From NCBI GenBank assembly GCA_046703825.1, contig JBJKSO010000087.1:62001-126000 (forward strand): DNA of 64,000 nt, written 5' to 3'. Below, in pieces: positions 42,284-53,618 of this stretch. Within the stretch, counting starts at the first letter, position 1, and every line of letters starts with the position of its first letter. Made by a program: the position numbers and the translations under genes. This stretch comes from JBJKSO01 sp046703825 (GTDB taxonomy: Bacteria; Chloroflexota; Dormibacteria; Aeolococcales; Bog-877). A model generated the notes under the pieces. It was not told where the DNA came from. It saw only the letters and a program-made list of their open reading frames with translations, and ran no database searches.

Positions 42284-45160
42284 TCACGCCCCAGTCCGAA
42301 ACGCCGACCTTGAGGGCTTGACCGGGCGCATGAGGAACTCGGGGCGCCGTTGACCGCTCGGCCCGAGTTGGGGCTTGGAAAGGTTCAGCCATTGCCGGTA
42401 CACCCGCCGGCTCTCCTCTGCGTCCACGAAGACATCCCCGTACCGGTCGTCCGGGAGAGCTGGCTCTAAGCGGACCTTCTGCAGCCAGCAATGCATCCCT
42501 GACCAAGGGTCCGGCTGAACCGGGAAGGCGAGGTTCTGGTGCACGCCAGGATCCTCCCATGAGATGCGTTGGCTGTCGGGGTCCGCTGAGCTGAATGGCC
42601 CGATCCCGCTCCGGTACCGCAGCAGGTAGCTGGTCGGCGACGGATGACTGATATCGGCGGAGGCCGAAGACCAGCGACTGCCCTCTTGCTCGTGCAATCG
42701 CCATCGTCCGAGATGGTGCGAAAGCGCGCAAACGCCCGGCCGAATCCCTTCCGTGAGCCAAACGGTACAGACCAAATAGCCGATGGCCGTGGTTATCCGC
42801 ACCAAGTCGCCGGTGGCCACACCGTGTCGTTCACCGTCGCTTGGAGATAGCCACAAGGGATGGCTGTAGGAGATCTCGTTGAGATACTTCGCGTTCCCAG
42901 ACCGAGTGTGAATTAGAGTGGGCAGTCGAAAGGTCGGGATGAGAACTAGTTCGCCAGCTTCCAGATCAACTCGCCGGTGCGAGACGTGGGACTCGATGTA
43001 TCCAGGAGTCGCTTGGTCGCCGAAACCAAAGTCCCGCATCGTCGGCGAAAAGATCTCAAGACGTCGAGATGGTGTCAACCAGCCCACAGTGGCAATACCG
43101 TCACCATGCAGTACTCCGACAGCGCCAGCCTCGCCCACCAGCGGTGGTGCTTCGTCGTCCGACACCGGCCGCCGCAGCACACCAAGTTCGTCGGGCTTGC
43201 ATCCAAGCAAATCCGCAGGTTCGAGCCGCCGCTCGTCCAAGCGGTAGTCGCCAGAACTCAGCTCGACGGCTCCATAGCGCCGCATATAGGCCAGCGGAGC
43301 CATCCCTTCTGACGCAGCCCTCTCAGCCAGCCCAGGAACTTCCTCTTCAAATATCCACCGGTAGTAGTCATCTACGGTGATCTTCTCGCCCGGGCGGTAA
43401 GGCGACTCGAAGTAACGCCGTATCCCGAGTGCACCATCGGGGTCGATCCGCCAGGAAAGCTCAAACCAGAACTCGTTCTCTTCCCAGACCTCTCCCGGGT
43501 TGGCCTCTCTTGTGTCCGCAACGGGTTGGCCCGCCCTCTCCATGGCGACTCGCTGCACCGGCTGCCGGAACGAGAGCCATCGGCCGGCGTGGGTCTCGTA
43601 GGACTGGGTATCGTGCCGCTCGGCGGAGTGTCCCATGGGAAGTACGTAGTCAGCGAACTGAGCGGTTTCGGACCACGTCGGTGTGAGTGCGACGTGACAA
43701 CCGATGAGCCGCTCGTCTGCCAGCACTTCCATCCAACTAAATCCATCCGGGTTGGTCCAGACCGGGTTGTAAACACGCGTGAAGTAGACCTCTAACCTGC
43801 CACGACCGTCTTTGAGAAAGTGCGGCAAGAGGAAAGACATCTCGTTAGTCGAGGTGGGGTACTCGCGCGGCCAGGTGAGCTCGTTCCAGTCCGATACCGG
43901 AGGAGGCGGGTTAGGCCCGTGAGGGATGAATTTGTTCCAGCCGTTTGGACTCGTACCACCTCTGGTCCCCACCGACCCGGTCAGGACCACCAAGAACCAC
44001 AGGCACCGGGCGACCTGCCAGCCGCCGTAGTTTCCGGCGCAGGCAGATCTCCACACGTGCACCGCGAGTCGGTGATCGCAGTTGGCGACGAGCTCAGCGA
44101 GCCGCTCAATATCATCGACCGGCATGTTTGCTTCTTGCGCTGCAAAGTCAAACGTGTATCGAGCGTAGTCCTCCGTAAGGACGCGCAGGAAGGCGTCGAA
44201 GCTACGCACCTCATTGGGGTGCAAGGCGTCGAGGTAGGTTTCCCAGTTGACCCACCGCTTCATGAACTCTCGATCGATGCGGCCTGTCCGCAGTAGATGT
44301 GCCGCGATCGCTAACAGTATCGCCGCCTCGCTGCCCGGCCAGGGTGACAGCCAGATATCGGCCTTCGCGGCGGTGTTGGACAATCGTGGATCAATTACCG
44401 CCAGTCTGGCACCCGCCTCCCTGGCCTCCATGATCCTCTGAGCGTGAGGATTGAAGTAGTGCCCAGTCTCGAGGTGGCTGGAAAGGAGGAGAATTACTTT
44501 GGCATTGGCGTAGTCTGGTGACGGCCTGTCATAACCTCCCCAGAGCGCCAGCCCCAGTCGAGCGCCCGCAGAGCAGATGTTGGTGTGGCTGTTGTGCCCA
44601 TCCACACCCCAGGCTTGGAGGACACGCTCAGCGAACCCATCCTCGCCGGGCCGGCCCACATGGTACATGACTTCCTTGTGACGGCCTTCCTGGATGGCCG
44701 TACGGATCCGTGCACCGATGTCCTCCAACGCCGTGTCCCAGCTGACCTGCTCCCACTGACCACCACCTCGGGGTCCGACCCGGCGGAGTGGGTGGAGGAT
44801 TCGCTCCGGGTCGTTCAGCTGGTTGACGGTCGCCGGGCCCTTGGCGCAATTGCGCCCCCGCGATCCCGGGTGCGCTGGGTTGCCCTCGAGCTTCCTGACG
44901 GACAGGTCGGCCTTATCCACGTAGGCAAGAAGACCACATGCGCTCTCACAGTTGAAGCATGTGGTCGGCACCAGGGTGTAGTGGTGCTCCACTCGCCTAG
45001 GATGCGCTTTGGCGTCCAGCTCGACGTGGTCGTCCCAGGTTTCGGGTGGGGGGAAGTTCCTGAGTTGTTCGTGACTTCGCTCCCCCGGTAGGCTGGCACC
45101 CCGCTGCGGCGCCGAGACAGGTTCGGACCCCTCGTTGCCGGACTTAGGAAAGCGGGACAT
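42284..45160 (-). CDS. molybdopterin-dependent oxidoreductase catalytic subunit (DMSO reductase family)
   Basis: A 958-residue bis-MGD enzyme. The N-terminal [4Fe-4S] motif is CFNCESAC (Cys68, Cys71, Cys75) with Cys105 in RNCAKG. Cys196 in HTNICSAGARLG is at the position of the molybdenum-ligating cysteine of the polysulfide/thiosulfate reductase and nitrate reductase-type enzymes. The Moco-binding C-terminal domain has the LRLSxY-like LVRITTAIGYLV region. No twin-arginine signal is seen in the first 60 residues, so it is probably cytoplasmic-facing, which is unusual for the Psr/Phs type. Its start overlaps the ferredoxin-NrfD gene stop by 17 bases, so both form one complex. The substrate (sulfur compound, arsenate, nitrate or an organic molecule) cannot be told from the sequence. 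Confidence 0.92.
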   Translation of the reverse strand: MSRFPKSGNEGSEPVSAPQRGASLPGERSHEQLRNFPPPETWDDHVELDAKAHPRRVEHHYTLVPTTCFNCESACGLLAYVDKADLSVRKLEGNPAHPGSRGRNCAKGPATVNQLNDPERILHPLRRVGPRGGGQWEQVSWDTALEDIGARIRTAIQEGRHKEVMYHVGRPGEDGFAERVLQAWGVDGHNSHTNICSAGARLGLALWGGYDRPSPDYANAKVILLLSSHLETGHYFNPHAQRIMEAREAGARLAVIDPRLSNTAAKADIWLSPWPGSEAAILLAIAAHLLRTGRIDREFMKRWVNWETYLDALHPNEVRSFDAFLRVLTEDYARYTFDFAAQEANMPVDDIERLAELVANCDHRLAVHVWRSACAGNYGGWQVARCLWFLVVLTGSVGTRGGTSPNGWNKFIPHGPNPPPPVSDWNELTWPREYPTSTNEMSFLLPHFLKDGRGRLEVYFTRVYNPVWTNPDGFSWMEVLADERLIGCHVALTPTWSETAQFADYVLPMGHSAERHDTQSYETHAGRWLSFRQPVQRVAMERAGQPVADTREANPGEVWEENEFWFELSWRIDPDGALGIRRYFESPYRPGEKITVDDYYRWIFEEEVPGLAERAASEGMAPLAYMRRYGAVELSSGDYRLDERRLEPADLLGCKPDELGVLRRPVSDDEAPPLVGEAGAVGVLHGDGIATVGWLTPSRRLEIFSPTMRDFGFGDQATPGYIESHVSHRRVDLEAGELVLIPTFRLPTLIHTRSGNAKYLNEISYSHPLWLSPSDGERHGVATGDLVRITTAIGYLVCTVWLTEGIRPGVCALSHHLGRWRLHEQEGSRWSSASADISHPSPTSYLLRYRSGIGPFSSADPDSQRISWEDPGVHQNLAFPVQPDPWSGMHCWLQKVRLEPALPDDRYGDVFVDAEESRRVYRQWLNLSKPQLGPSGQRRPEFLMRPVKPSRSAFRTGA

Positions 45161-46685
45161 CCTGGCCTGCTTTCACAAACGCGATTTCATAGGCCAGAAG
45201 GCCCGGCTGTACCAGCGCTCCGGCCACTGCACCCGCTGCCAATACGGTCCCCGCTAGAGCGCCAATTCCCAGCGCCATGGCAAGCGCCGGCACGGCCACT
45301 CCACCCAGCCAGAAGAGTCTCGCGTAGGGGCCGAAAATCAAAAGTCTCGCTGCCACGGCGGCCTGTCGGCTGGGATGCTGGCCAACGTGCTCTAGAGCCA
45401 GGAAAAGCAGATGAGCCGCCGCCCCGACGACCAAGACTACTAGCAGCAGGCGGACCTGCGGACCCGTGGCGCTCGCCAGAACAGACGCCAGAAGCATCAA
45501 GCCCGCCCCCGCCACGAGCGCCTGTACCAGCAGATGCCAGAAGAACATGGGTGACTGCCACAAGTCTCGACCCTGCGCCTGGTTGAATAGCAAGGCCGAA
45601 TACCCAGCCGTCACTATCGCCACCGGCAGCACTATCCACCTGATTACGTCGAAGATAATCTGCAGTGTTCCAGCAGCCACCCCAGCCGTCAGCAGCGCTC
45701 CCACCAAGAGCCATGCTCCGCTAAGACCTGAAAACAGAGTGAAGGCAAGCGTCCCCCACACGAGCCAGGACGTTGGATTGGGCTTGGTAAAGAGATAGAC
45801 GAACCGGTCGGGCCGCTTGAGGTCCCATAGCAGCAGACCGCCGGTCAGCACCGAGAAAAAAAGCGCTACTGAAGGGGCTGCCAGGAGCACTTCCACTCCC
45901 CTCGTCCCGTTGGCAATGATCGAGAGACATGCGACCAATAGCGCTCCTGTCGCCACGGACTTGGTCCACAGGTAGGTGGAGATCTTCCACCCCCAAGCCC
46001 TGGGATGCGCGGTGTTCAAGGTGGTCCGTGCTGCCTCCGGCGGCCGCCGCCCCCCCTCCGCCGCAAACCGCACCCTATCCGCGTCTGGTTCAGCGTAGAT
46101 GTACCGCGGCGCCGCAGGAGCTTCTATGGGATCGAGAGCTGCTTGGTCGGCTCCCACGTAGAACACGTTGGGTCGCGTGTTCTGCTCGGGAGCCCGGACA
46201 GCAGTGGGCTTGCCTGCGATGAACCGGCTGATGCCACTGCCCGGGTCGTCTAGATCACCGACCCAAATAGAGTGAGTGGGACAGACGACCACACAGGCGG
46301 GCTCGAGGTTTTGGTCCACGCGATGGGCGCAGAAGTTGCACTTCGCCGCGGTGTGCGTCTCATCGTCAATGTAGATGGCATCGTAGGGACAAGCTTGGAG
46401 GCAGCTCTTGCAGCCTATGCACCGGTCGGGGTCGAAGTCGACGATCCCGTCTTGCCGCTTGAAGAGGGAGCCAGTGGGACAGATCTGCACACAAGGCGCA
46501 TCCGTGCAATGGTTGCACCGCAACACCGCGAACTCACGGCGTGTGTTGGGGAATGCACCCTTCTCCACGTACTTGACCCACGTGCGAAACTGCCCGACCG
46601 GCACCTGATGCTCCGTCTTGCACGCCACCGTGCATGCATGACAGCCGATGCAGGTTCCTTGGTCGATGGCGAAGCCATATCTCAT
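45144..46685 (-). CDS. ferredoxin-NrfD fusion subunit of a Mo-oxidoreductase
   Basis: A 513-residue protein that joins two normally separate subunits. Residues 1-140 carry four cysteine groups for [4Fe-4S] clusters of the DmsB/NrfC type: CIGCHACTVAC (12-22), CNHCTDAPCVQIC (57-69), CIGCKSCLQAC (89-99) and CNFC with ACVVVC (116-135). From about residue 232 to 505 there are eight or so membrane helices of the NrfD/PsrC quinone-reactive type (WSTSVATGALLV-like start, LTGGLLLWDLKRPDRF). It would pass electrons between the catalytic subunit and the quinone pool. The ATG 46685 overlaps nothing, and the gene is the first of the two-gene unit. Fusion of both is known in some lineages but is rarer than separate genes. 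Confidence 0.9.
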   Translation of the reverse strand: MRYGFAIDQGTCIGCHACTVACKTEHQVPVGQFRTWVKYVEKGAFPNTRREFAVLRCNHCTDAPCVQICPTGSLFKRQDGIVDFDPDRCIGCKSCLQACPYDAIYIDDETHTAAKCNFCAHRVDQNLEPACVVVCPTHSIWVGDLDDPGSGISRFIAGKPTAVRAPEQNTRPNVFYVGADQAALDPIEAPAAPRYIYAEPDADRVRFAAEGGRRPPEAARTTLNTAHPRAWGWKISTYLWTKSVATGALLVACLSIIANGTRGVEVLLAAPSVALFFSVLTGGLLLWDLKRPDRFVYLFTKPNPTSWLVWGTLAFTLFSGLSGAWLLVGALLTAGVAAGTLQIIFDVIRWIVLPVAIVTAGYSALLFNQAQGRDLWQSPMFFWHLLVQALVAGAGLMLLASVLASATGPQVRLLLVVLVVGAAAHLLFLALEHVGQHPSRQAAVAARLLIFGPYARLFWLGGVAVPALAMALGIGALAGTVLAAGAVAGALVQPGLLAYEIAFVKAGQDVPLS

Positions 46686-47613
46686 CGGCGACCGCCTGCC
46701 GACGGAGACCTCGCCACGCAGTCGAACGCGCCATATAGGACTTGAGCGCCCCGAAGCCTCCCCCTGGAACCGCCCATCTGGTTCACTCTACTCGTTCGAA
46801 GTGATTGGCTGGAAACCGACCTGCCGGCGCCACCCGCCCGGCGTGCGTTGCGTTTGGTTATCGCCACCAACCAGGTCCGGTCGGCGCGCCCAAGCCGCGA
46901 CTGCCGCCTGAGCCGCACTGACTCTGGGACGACTCCGGACCGGACGCTCGTTCCGCGCCGTGGCCGGTGTCCACCTGCGGGCGACGCTTCGTTCGGCACC
47001 AAGAGGCCGGCCTTCGACAGCGCCGACACTTGGCGGCTCGGGCAGCCACGGCAACGTGGTGCAGGCTCGGAACTCCACGCGGTCGGAGCCGCTCCGAGAT
47101 CGGGCGCAGCCAAGATAGACGGCTACGCCGGGTGAGTTGACACGTCTCCGATTGGTTCACTTGGCGCTGGGTTGGCCTCGGTGCAACAAGCGCCGTGCTG
47201 GTGGCAGCCTGTGGGCTCGGTCGGCTACATTCGCTTCCAAGCTCTGGCCCAAAAGGCCGCCCTGGAAAAAAGGCGCGGCTACCCTTTCTCCTCTTGGTAC
47301 GGATACGGGTTCGGCTAGCTTTCATAGAGCGACACGGACCCTGGGGTCGTGCTGCACCCCCCCAGACCTAGTGCTGTTAGCCTCAGCGGCCAATTTCAAA
47401 TGGGTTCGGGTGGTCGCTTCGCGGAATCGGCTCCCGCGCTGAAGTAAAGCGGAGGTCTTTCTGAACTTGAGGCGGCGGGCCGGAAGTCCTTGCTCATCTG
47501 TCGCAGTGCGCAGTAGCCGAAGTGAGCTCTGCGGCACCCTGGGGCCTTTGGGCCGGCGGCTGAAAGAGGGGTCACTTGAAGGGACAACCCAGCAAAATCT
47601 TGGGGCTTCTTGT
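46686..47613. other. long gene-poor interval
   Basis: I see no gene in 928 bases. Reading frames on both strands give arginine- and serine-rich, random-looking proteins. A CTATAT box at about 46731-46736 on the minus strand could be the -10 of the ferredoxin-NrfD gene. The interval may be the scar of an integration or deletion next to tRNA-Thr. Confidence 0.6.
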
Positions 47614-47688
47614 TGGAGCCGACGGGGAGATTCGAACTCCCGGCCAGCGGTTTACGAAACCGCTGCTCTACCACTGAGCTACGTCGGC
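47614..47688 (-). tRNA. tRNA-Thr (anticodon CGT)
   Basis: Minus-strand cloverleaf: acceptor GCCGACG with CGTCGGC, D arm GCTC/GAGC type, anticodon stem GCGGT/ACCGC around loop TTCGTAA, T arm GGGAG-TTCGAAT-CTCCC, discriminator T, and an encoded CCA. The anticodon CGT reads ACG threonine codons. Confidence 0.95.
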
Positions 47689-47997
47689 AGCCGTGACCGG
47701 CCCGGCTCACCGGCAGCGACCGTCTCCCAGTCTATAAAAGTCAGGCCGCTCCCCCGGCCGGCTTCTTCCGGAGCCGGCCACCTCCAGCCACAGGGGACTG
47801 CTACCCGCTCGGCGCTGCCCAGGGTGCCTGGCCCCGAGATCTCGCCAGTGCTAAGGTGGGCCGATCGAGGGAGTTGGTAGGCCATGATGCGCTCGAGAAG
47901 GGTTCGTGCCTGAAGTTGGCGATGTGGCTCCGAGCATGAACGTGTACGAATCCCCTGCCCGGGGTGAGGCAGTCGCACGAGCTCCCTTCCCACACAG
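47689..47997. other. upstream region of the copper-type ATPase
   Basis: No gene. Near 47957-47972 the CCCC...GGGG dyad (CCCCTGCCCGGGG) has some likeness to metal-regulator operators, but the arms are imperfect and I do not assign a regulator. A nine-codon frame ATGATGCGC... ends before the ATPase. Confidence 0.5.
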
Positions 47998-50349
<2,352 letters not shown>

Positions 50350-50502
50350 CCGCCGACGGCCGTAGCCGCAACATCCTGCGGCCTCGGCTAGAGCAGACGG
50401 GATGGACTCCTGGCGTACTTATCGGACGGTGCCGAGCCCCTGGCGTCGGCAGGGGTCATCGCATCGGTCAGCGAGCAGAGTCCTCACACCAAGCCGCCGC
50501 TC

Positions 50503-51792
50503 TCACTGGTGGTAAAGGTCTGGATGGGCGGACCGGAAAGCGCCCAGGTTGGGACGGATGGACAGCGGGTGAGCCGGCTCGGCGCCGAGCAGCTCGATAG
50601 TCTTCAACCCGTGGCCAGTGATGTATGCGACCACTGTCTCGTCACCGTGCCAGCGACCGGACCGCGCCAGCCGGCTGAGGACCGCCACCGTCACACCTCC
50701 CGCGGTCTCGGTGAAGATCCCCTCCGTTCGGGCTAGCAGATCGATCGCTGCGGAGATCTCTTCCTCGGAGGCTGCCCAAACCACTCCTCCCGTCTCTCTG
50801 GCGATGCGCAGCACGTCTCTACCATCGGAAGGATTGCCGATCGCGATCGACTTGGCAACCGTGTTGGGCTCGCGCACGGGCTCGATGTCATCCCGTCCGG
50901 CGGCCCAGGCTGCCGCCACTGGGCCACAGCCCGCCGCCTGTGCTCCGTGGAGCCGGGGCCATTTTTCTTCCGCCACCAGCCCCAAGGAGATCAGCTCACC
51001 GATCGCCTTGCGATGCTTAACGAACTGGCAGCCGCTGCCGATGGGCACCACGATGTCATCTGGAACCCTCCAGCCCAACTGCTCCACGGTCTCGAAGGTC
51101 AGCGTCTTGCTGCCCTCGCTGTAGAAGGGCCTCAGGTTGATGTTGCAGAAGCCCCAGTCCTCGGTATCCGCCAGCTCGCTGCAGAGGCGGTTGACCTGAT
51201 CGTACGTGCCACTGACCCGCACCAATCTCGGAGCAAAGGCCCTAGTTAGGGCCACCTTGTTGGCCTCGAGATCGTCTGGGATGACGACCAAGGCCTGCAA
51301 TCCAGCGTGCGCCGCATACGCCGCCAGCGAGTTCGCCAGGTTCCCGGTGGAAGCGCAACCGACGATCTTGAAGCCATTGGACCGAGCCCAGGAGATGGCC
51401 ACGCTGACCACGCGGTCCTTGAAGGAGTTGGTCGGATTGAGGCTGTCGTTCTTCAGGTAAAGGTTCCGCAGCCCCAGCTGCGCGCCGAGTCGCCGGGCAT
51501 GTACCAACGGCGTCATTCCCTCCCCAAGCGTCACTGGCGGCGCTTCGTCCTCGTAAGGGAGCAGTGCCCGGTAGCGCCAGATGCTCGGCGGCCCCGACGC
51601 GATTTGCTCTCGGCTCACAGCGGCAGCCACAGCTTGGTAGTCGTAATCGACCTCGAGCGGACCGAAGCACATCTCGCACACGTGCGTCGCGGCAGTCGGT
51701 CTCTGGTACCCACAAGCGCGGCAGCGCAGTCCGAGCACGCGGCGGCTGGACCCGGTCGCAACACGACCTTCTAGCTCAGTTGCCTCAAGCAT
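50503..51792 (-). CDS. thrC: threonine synthase
   Basis: A fold type II PLP enzyme of 429 residues that converts O-phosphohomoserine to threonine. It begins with a zinc ribbon (CRAC at 24-27 and CEMC at 39-42), as in archaeal/actinobacterial-type threonine synthases. The PLP lysine is Lys125 in NPTNSFKDR, and GCASTGNLANSLAAYA binds the phosphate. The C-terminal SGCQFVKHRKAIGEL region is typical of the class. ATG 51792 is used, with GGAG ten bases upstream, and the start of a 34-residue upstream ORF overlaps it by 8 bases. Gap to the convergent copA gene is 153 bases with a hairpin (GCCGCA/TGCGGC at 50365-50382). Confidence 0.93.
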   Translation of the reverse strand: MLEATELEGRVATGSSRRVLGLRCRACGYQRPTAATHVCEMCFGPLEVDYDYQAVAAAVSREQIASGPPSIWRYRALLPYEDEAPPVTLGEGMTPLVHARRLGAQLGLRNLYLKNDSLNPTNSFKDRVVSVAISWARSNGFKIVGCASTGNLANSLAAYAAHAGLQALVVIPDDLEANKVALTRAFAPRLVRVSGTYDQVNRLCSELADTEDWGFCNINLRPFYSEGSKTLTFETVEQLGWRVPDDIVVPIGSGCQFVKHRKAIGELISLGLVAEEKWPRLHGAQAAGCGPVAAAWAAGRDDIEPVREPNTVAKSIAIGNPSDGRDVLRIARETGGVVWAASEEEISAAIDLLARTEGIFTETAGGVTVAVLSRLARSGRWHGDETVVAYITGHGLKTIELLGAEPAHPLSIRPNLGAFRSAHPDLYHQ

Positions 51793-51889
51793 CTTTGGGT
51801 AGCTCCAGGATCGCCCGGTAGCAATCGGTTCGGCCCCTCGATTCGACGACGCGACCAATTCTAGAAGCCCGCACCGTTGGTGAATTCAT
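51785..51889 (-). CDS. short ORF overlapping the thrC start (34 residues)
   Basis: ATG 51889 is preceded by AAGGAAAGAG and opens a 34-residue frame ending at TGA 51785, eight bases inside thrC. The peptide is MNSPTVRASRIGRVVESR followed by GRTDCYRAILELPKDA. Its threonine and isoleucine content is ordinary, so it does not look like a classical attenuator. It may couple translation to thrC or be a genuine small protein. Confidence 0.4.
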   Translation of the reverse strand: MNSPTVRASRIGRVVESRGRTDCYRAILELPKDA

Positions 51890-51935
51890 TCTCTTTCCTT
51901 CGGACAATGCACCGTGCCGACGATAGCTGCGAAGC

Positions 51936-52889
51936 TCACTCGGACGAAAAATCATGGATGCCAAACGCACCGAAGACGCGCAGTTCGGTAGTCGACATCG
52001 CAAGATCTCTGACCACCGTTGCAGCGCAGCTTCCGGTCTCGATTTCCGCGTCAGCGTAGAAGCGGTAATGGAACGGCTGCTGCGGAATGGGACGTGAGTC
52101 GAGCCGGGTGAGGTTACAACCGTGCTCGGCGAGGACCGCCAGGACGGAGAGGAGCCCTCCGGGGCGGTGTCGAGCGGAGAAACCGAGGGAGAGCTTGGAT
52201 GGCCCCCACAGGCCGCCAAGGTCGGGTTGGCCGCGCTCCAACGCGAGGAAGCGGGTGCTGTTACAGGGCTCGTCGGCGATGTCGCTTGCCACCACTACCA
52301 GCCCGTACCGCGCTGCGGCGGCAGCACTGGCCACCGCCCCCTCGCCCGGCCGGCCGCGCTCTGCAACCGAGCGCGCCGCACCGGCCGTGTCATGGAACGG
52401 GACAGCCTCGACACCGTGAGCGGCGAGCCACCCGCGGCATTGCGCCAGCGCCTGCGGGTGGGACCAGGCGCGCCGCACCCGGCCGGGAGCCACAGCCAGG
52501 AGGTGATGTCGGATGGGCGCCACCAGTTCGCCAACCACCCGCACGGCCGGTTGCGTCCAGAGCAGGTCGGTCACCTCCTGGACCACTCCGGCCAGGCTGT
52601 TCTCCACCGGCAGCACCGCCATCTCGACATCGCCCACCGCCAGTGCTGCAAAGGCGGCCGCGAAACTTGCCTTCCCTACCGTCCTGACACCGGGAAAGAG
52701 CTGCTGCGCAACGCCATCGGAGTGGGCACCGGGCTCGCCCTGATACGCGACTCGAAGCTGCGCCTGTCCCTCGCTACCAGCGGCGAGTGGTGATCTGGCT
52801 GGTTTGGGCGCCCAGGGCGCGACCCCTCTCGGCGCCGCGGGGCCGGTGCGCGAAATCTTACCCGCCCGGCTCGCAGAGGGGCGCGTCAA
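51936..52889 (-). CDS. pheA: prephenate dehydratase
   Basis: A 317-residue enzyme of phenylalanine synthesis. The catalytic periplasmic-binding-like domain starts at RVAYQGEPGAHSD, has AVLPVENSLAGVV and the signature STRF (Thr212-Arg213-Phe214). The C-terminal ACT domain, residues from about 228, reads KLSLGFSARHRPGGLLSVL and has the LTRLDSRP phenylalanine-binding motif. No ATG or GTG gives a convincing start: TTG 52889 without a ribosome site is the first in frame and adds a 45-residue proline- and arginine-rich N-terminus. The true start may lie further in at a non-standard codon. The small ORF upstream ends only 13 bases before. Confidence 0.88.
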   Translation of the reverse strand: MTRPSASRAGKISRTGPAAPRGVAPWAPKPARSPLAAGSEGQAQLRVAYQGEPGAHSDGVAQQLFPGVRTVGKASFAAAFAALAVGDVEMAVLPVENSLAGVVQEVTDLLWTQPAVRVVGELVAPIRHHLLAVAPGRVRRAWSHPQALAQCRGWLAAHGVEAVPFHDTAGAARSVAERGRPGEGAVASAAAAARYGLVVVASDIADEPCNSTRFLALERGQPDLGGLWGPSKLSLGFSARHRPGGLLSVLAVLAEHGCNLTRLDSRPIPQQPFHYRFYADAEIETGSCAATVVRDLAMSTTELRVFGAFGIHDFSSE

Positions 52890-52902
52890 AGGAGCGACGA
52901 TT

Positions 52903-53088
52903 TCATATGAAGGTTTCCCCGATCGCGGACGTGACTGATGCGTCGGCCGCCAGCTTTCGCAGTGGAGTAAGGGGGTCCACGGCTCGGCGTCGCCTTACCC
53001 AATTGCTGCCCGCCTCGCTCAAGCGAATGTCCGCGGGTATGGCGTCGTCGCGGCTCACCGTGCGCAGCCACATGGCCAGATCAAGCAT
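52903..53088 (-). CDS. small protein directly upstream of pheA (61 residues)
   Basis: ATG 53088 follows GGAGG with nine bases spacing. The 61-residue product is helical and basic: MLDLAMWLRTVSRDDAIPAD, then RLSEAGSNWVRRRRAVDPL and TPLRKLAADASVTSAIGETFI read in two pieces. It contains one phenylalanine only, so a Phe leader peptide is unlikely. Texture is protein-like, with an LRTVSRDD-IPADIR pattern seen in small conserved proteins. The gap to pheA is 13 bases, suggesting co-translation. Confidence 0.5.
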   Translation of the reverse strand: MLDLAMWLRTVSRDDAIPADIRLSEAGSNWVRRRRAVDPLTPLRKLAADASVTSAIGETFI

Positions 53089-53618
53089 CGCGACGGTCCT
53101 CCTGGGCTTGCTGATCAGCGGCCTGACGCCGGAAGTGTCCACGGCAACGAGTGCAGTGCAGGGTACGTGAGCCGACGGCCCTGGAGAAGTGCCGATGCCG
53201 TGCGAGGCAGTCCTCTATCCGGGTAGCCACTCGATACCGGCAATGCGCAAACTGAGCCCACCCTCTCACAGCCGTACCTGCGGGGCGTGCTGCCGCGGAT
53301 CGCAAGCGACTCGAATCGGGTGGTGTCATGCTCCGCCTTGTGTGGTGGTGTGGGTAAAAAAAAGCCCCCGTGACTCGGGGGCCGGTAGCTCCTGGCTGCT
53401 GGGCGCGGAGGCTAGCTGACCGACCCCTCCTCGATGAGGAGTACCAGGGCCATCAGGCCCTCGGCCATCAGCACAAACCGCCGGGCAGTGAACAAGGTGA
53501 TGGCTACTCTTGCAGATTGCTCGCGAGGGTGTCAAGGAAATCCCGGAGGCTGTAGCTGGGTCGGTTTCGCCAAGAGGCGGCAGAGGCGACCGGTCTGGCG
53601 CGGGTTTGCCGGTGAACC
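53089..53618. other. intergenic region upstream of the small ORF and pheA
   Basis: No gene I can support. It holds the strong minus-strand terminator at 53356-53382. On the minus strand ahead of it a 20-codon frame (MLMAEGLMALVLLIEEGSVS) is present but has no good ribosome site. A 16-base sequence at 53247-53262 recurs at 33458-33473. Confidence 0.55.
53356..53382 (-). terminator. Rho-independent terminator
   Basis: On the minus strand GCCCCCG (53382-53376), loop AGTCA and CGGGGGC (53370-53364) form a perfect 7-base GC stem followed by eight T (53363-53356). It ends transcription from the DinB gene or separates it from the pheA unit. This is the best intrinsic terminator in the window. Confidence 0.9.

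Noticed and set aside
47957..47972. CsoR-type copper operator upstream of the P-type ATPase
   Set aside because: CCCC/GGGG arms are present but the consensus flanks do not match, and no CsoR gene lies nearby.
51793..51935. Possible T-box or amino-acid riboswitch upstream of thrC
   Set aside because: I find no T-box sequence or convincing terminator/antiterminator pair in the 143 bases between pheA and thrC; a short ORF fills most of it.
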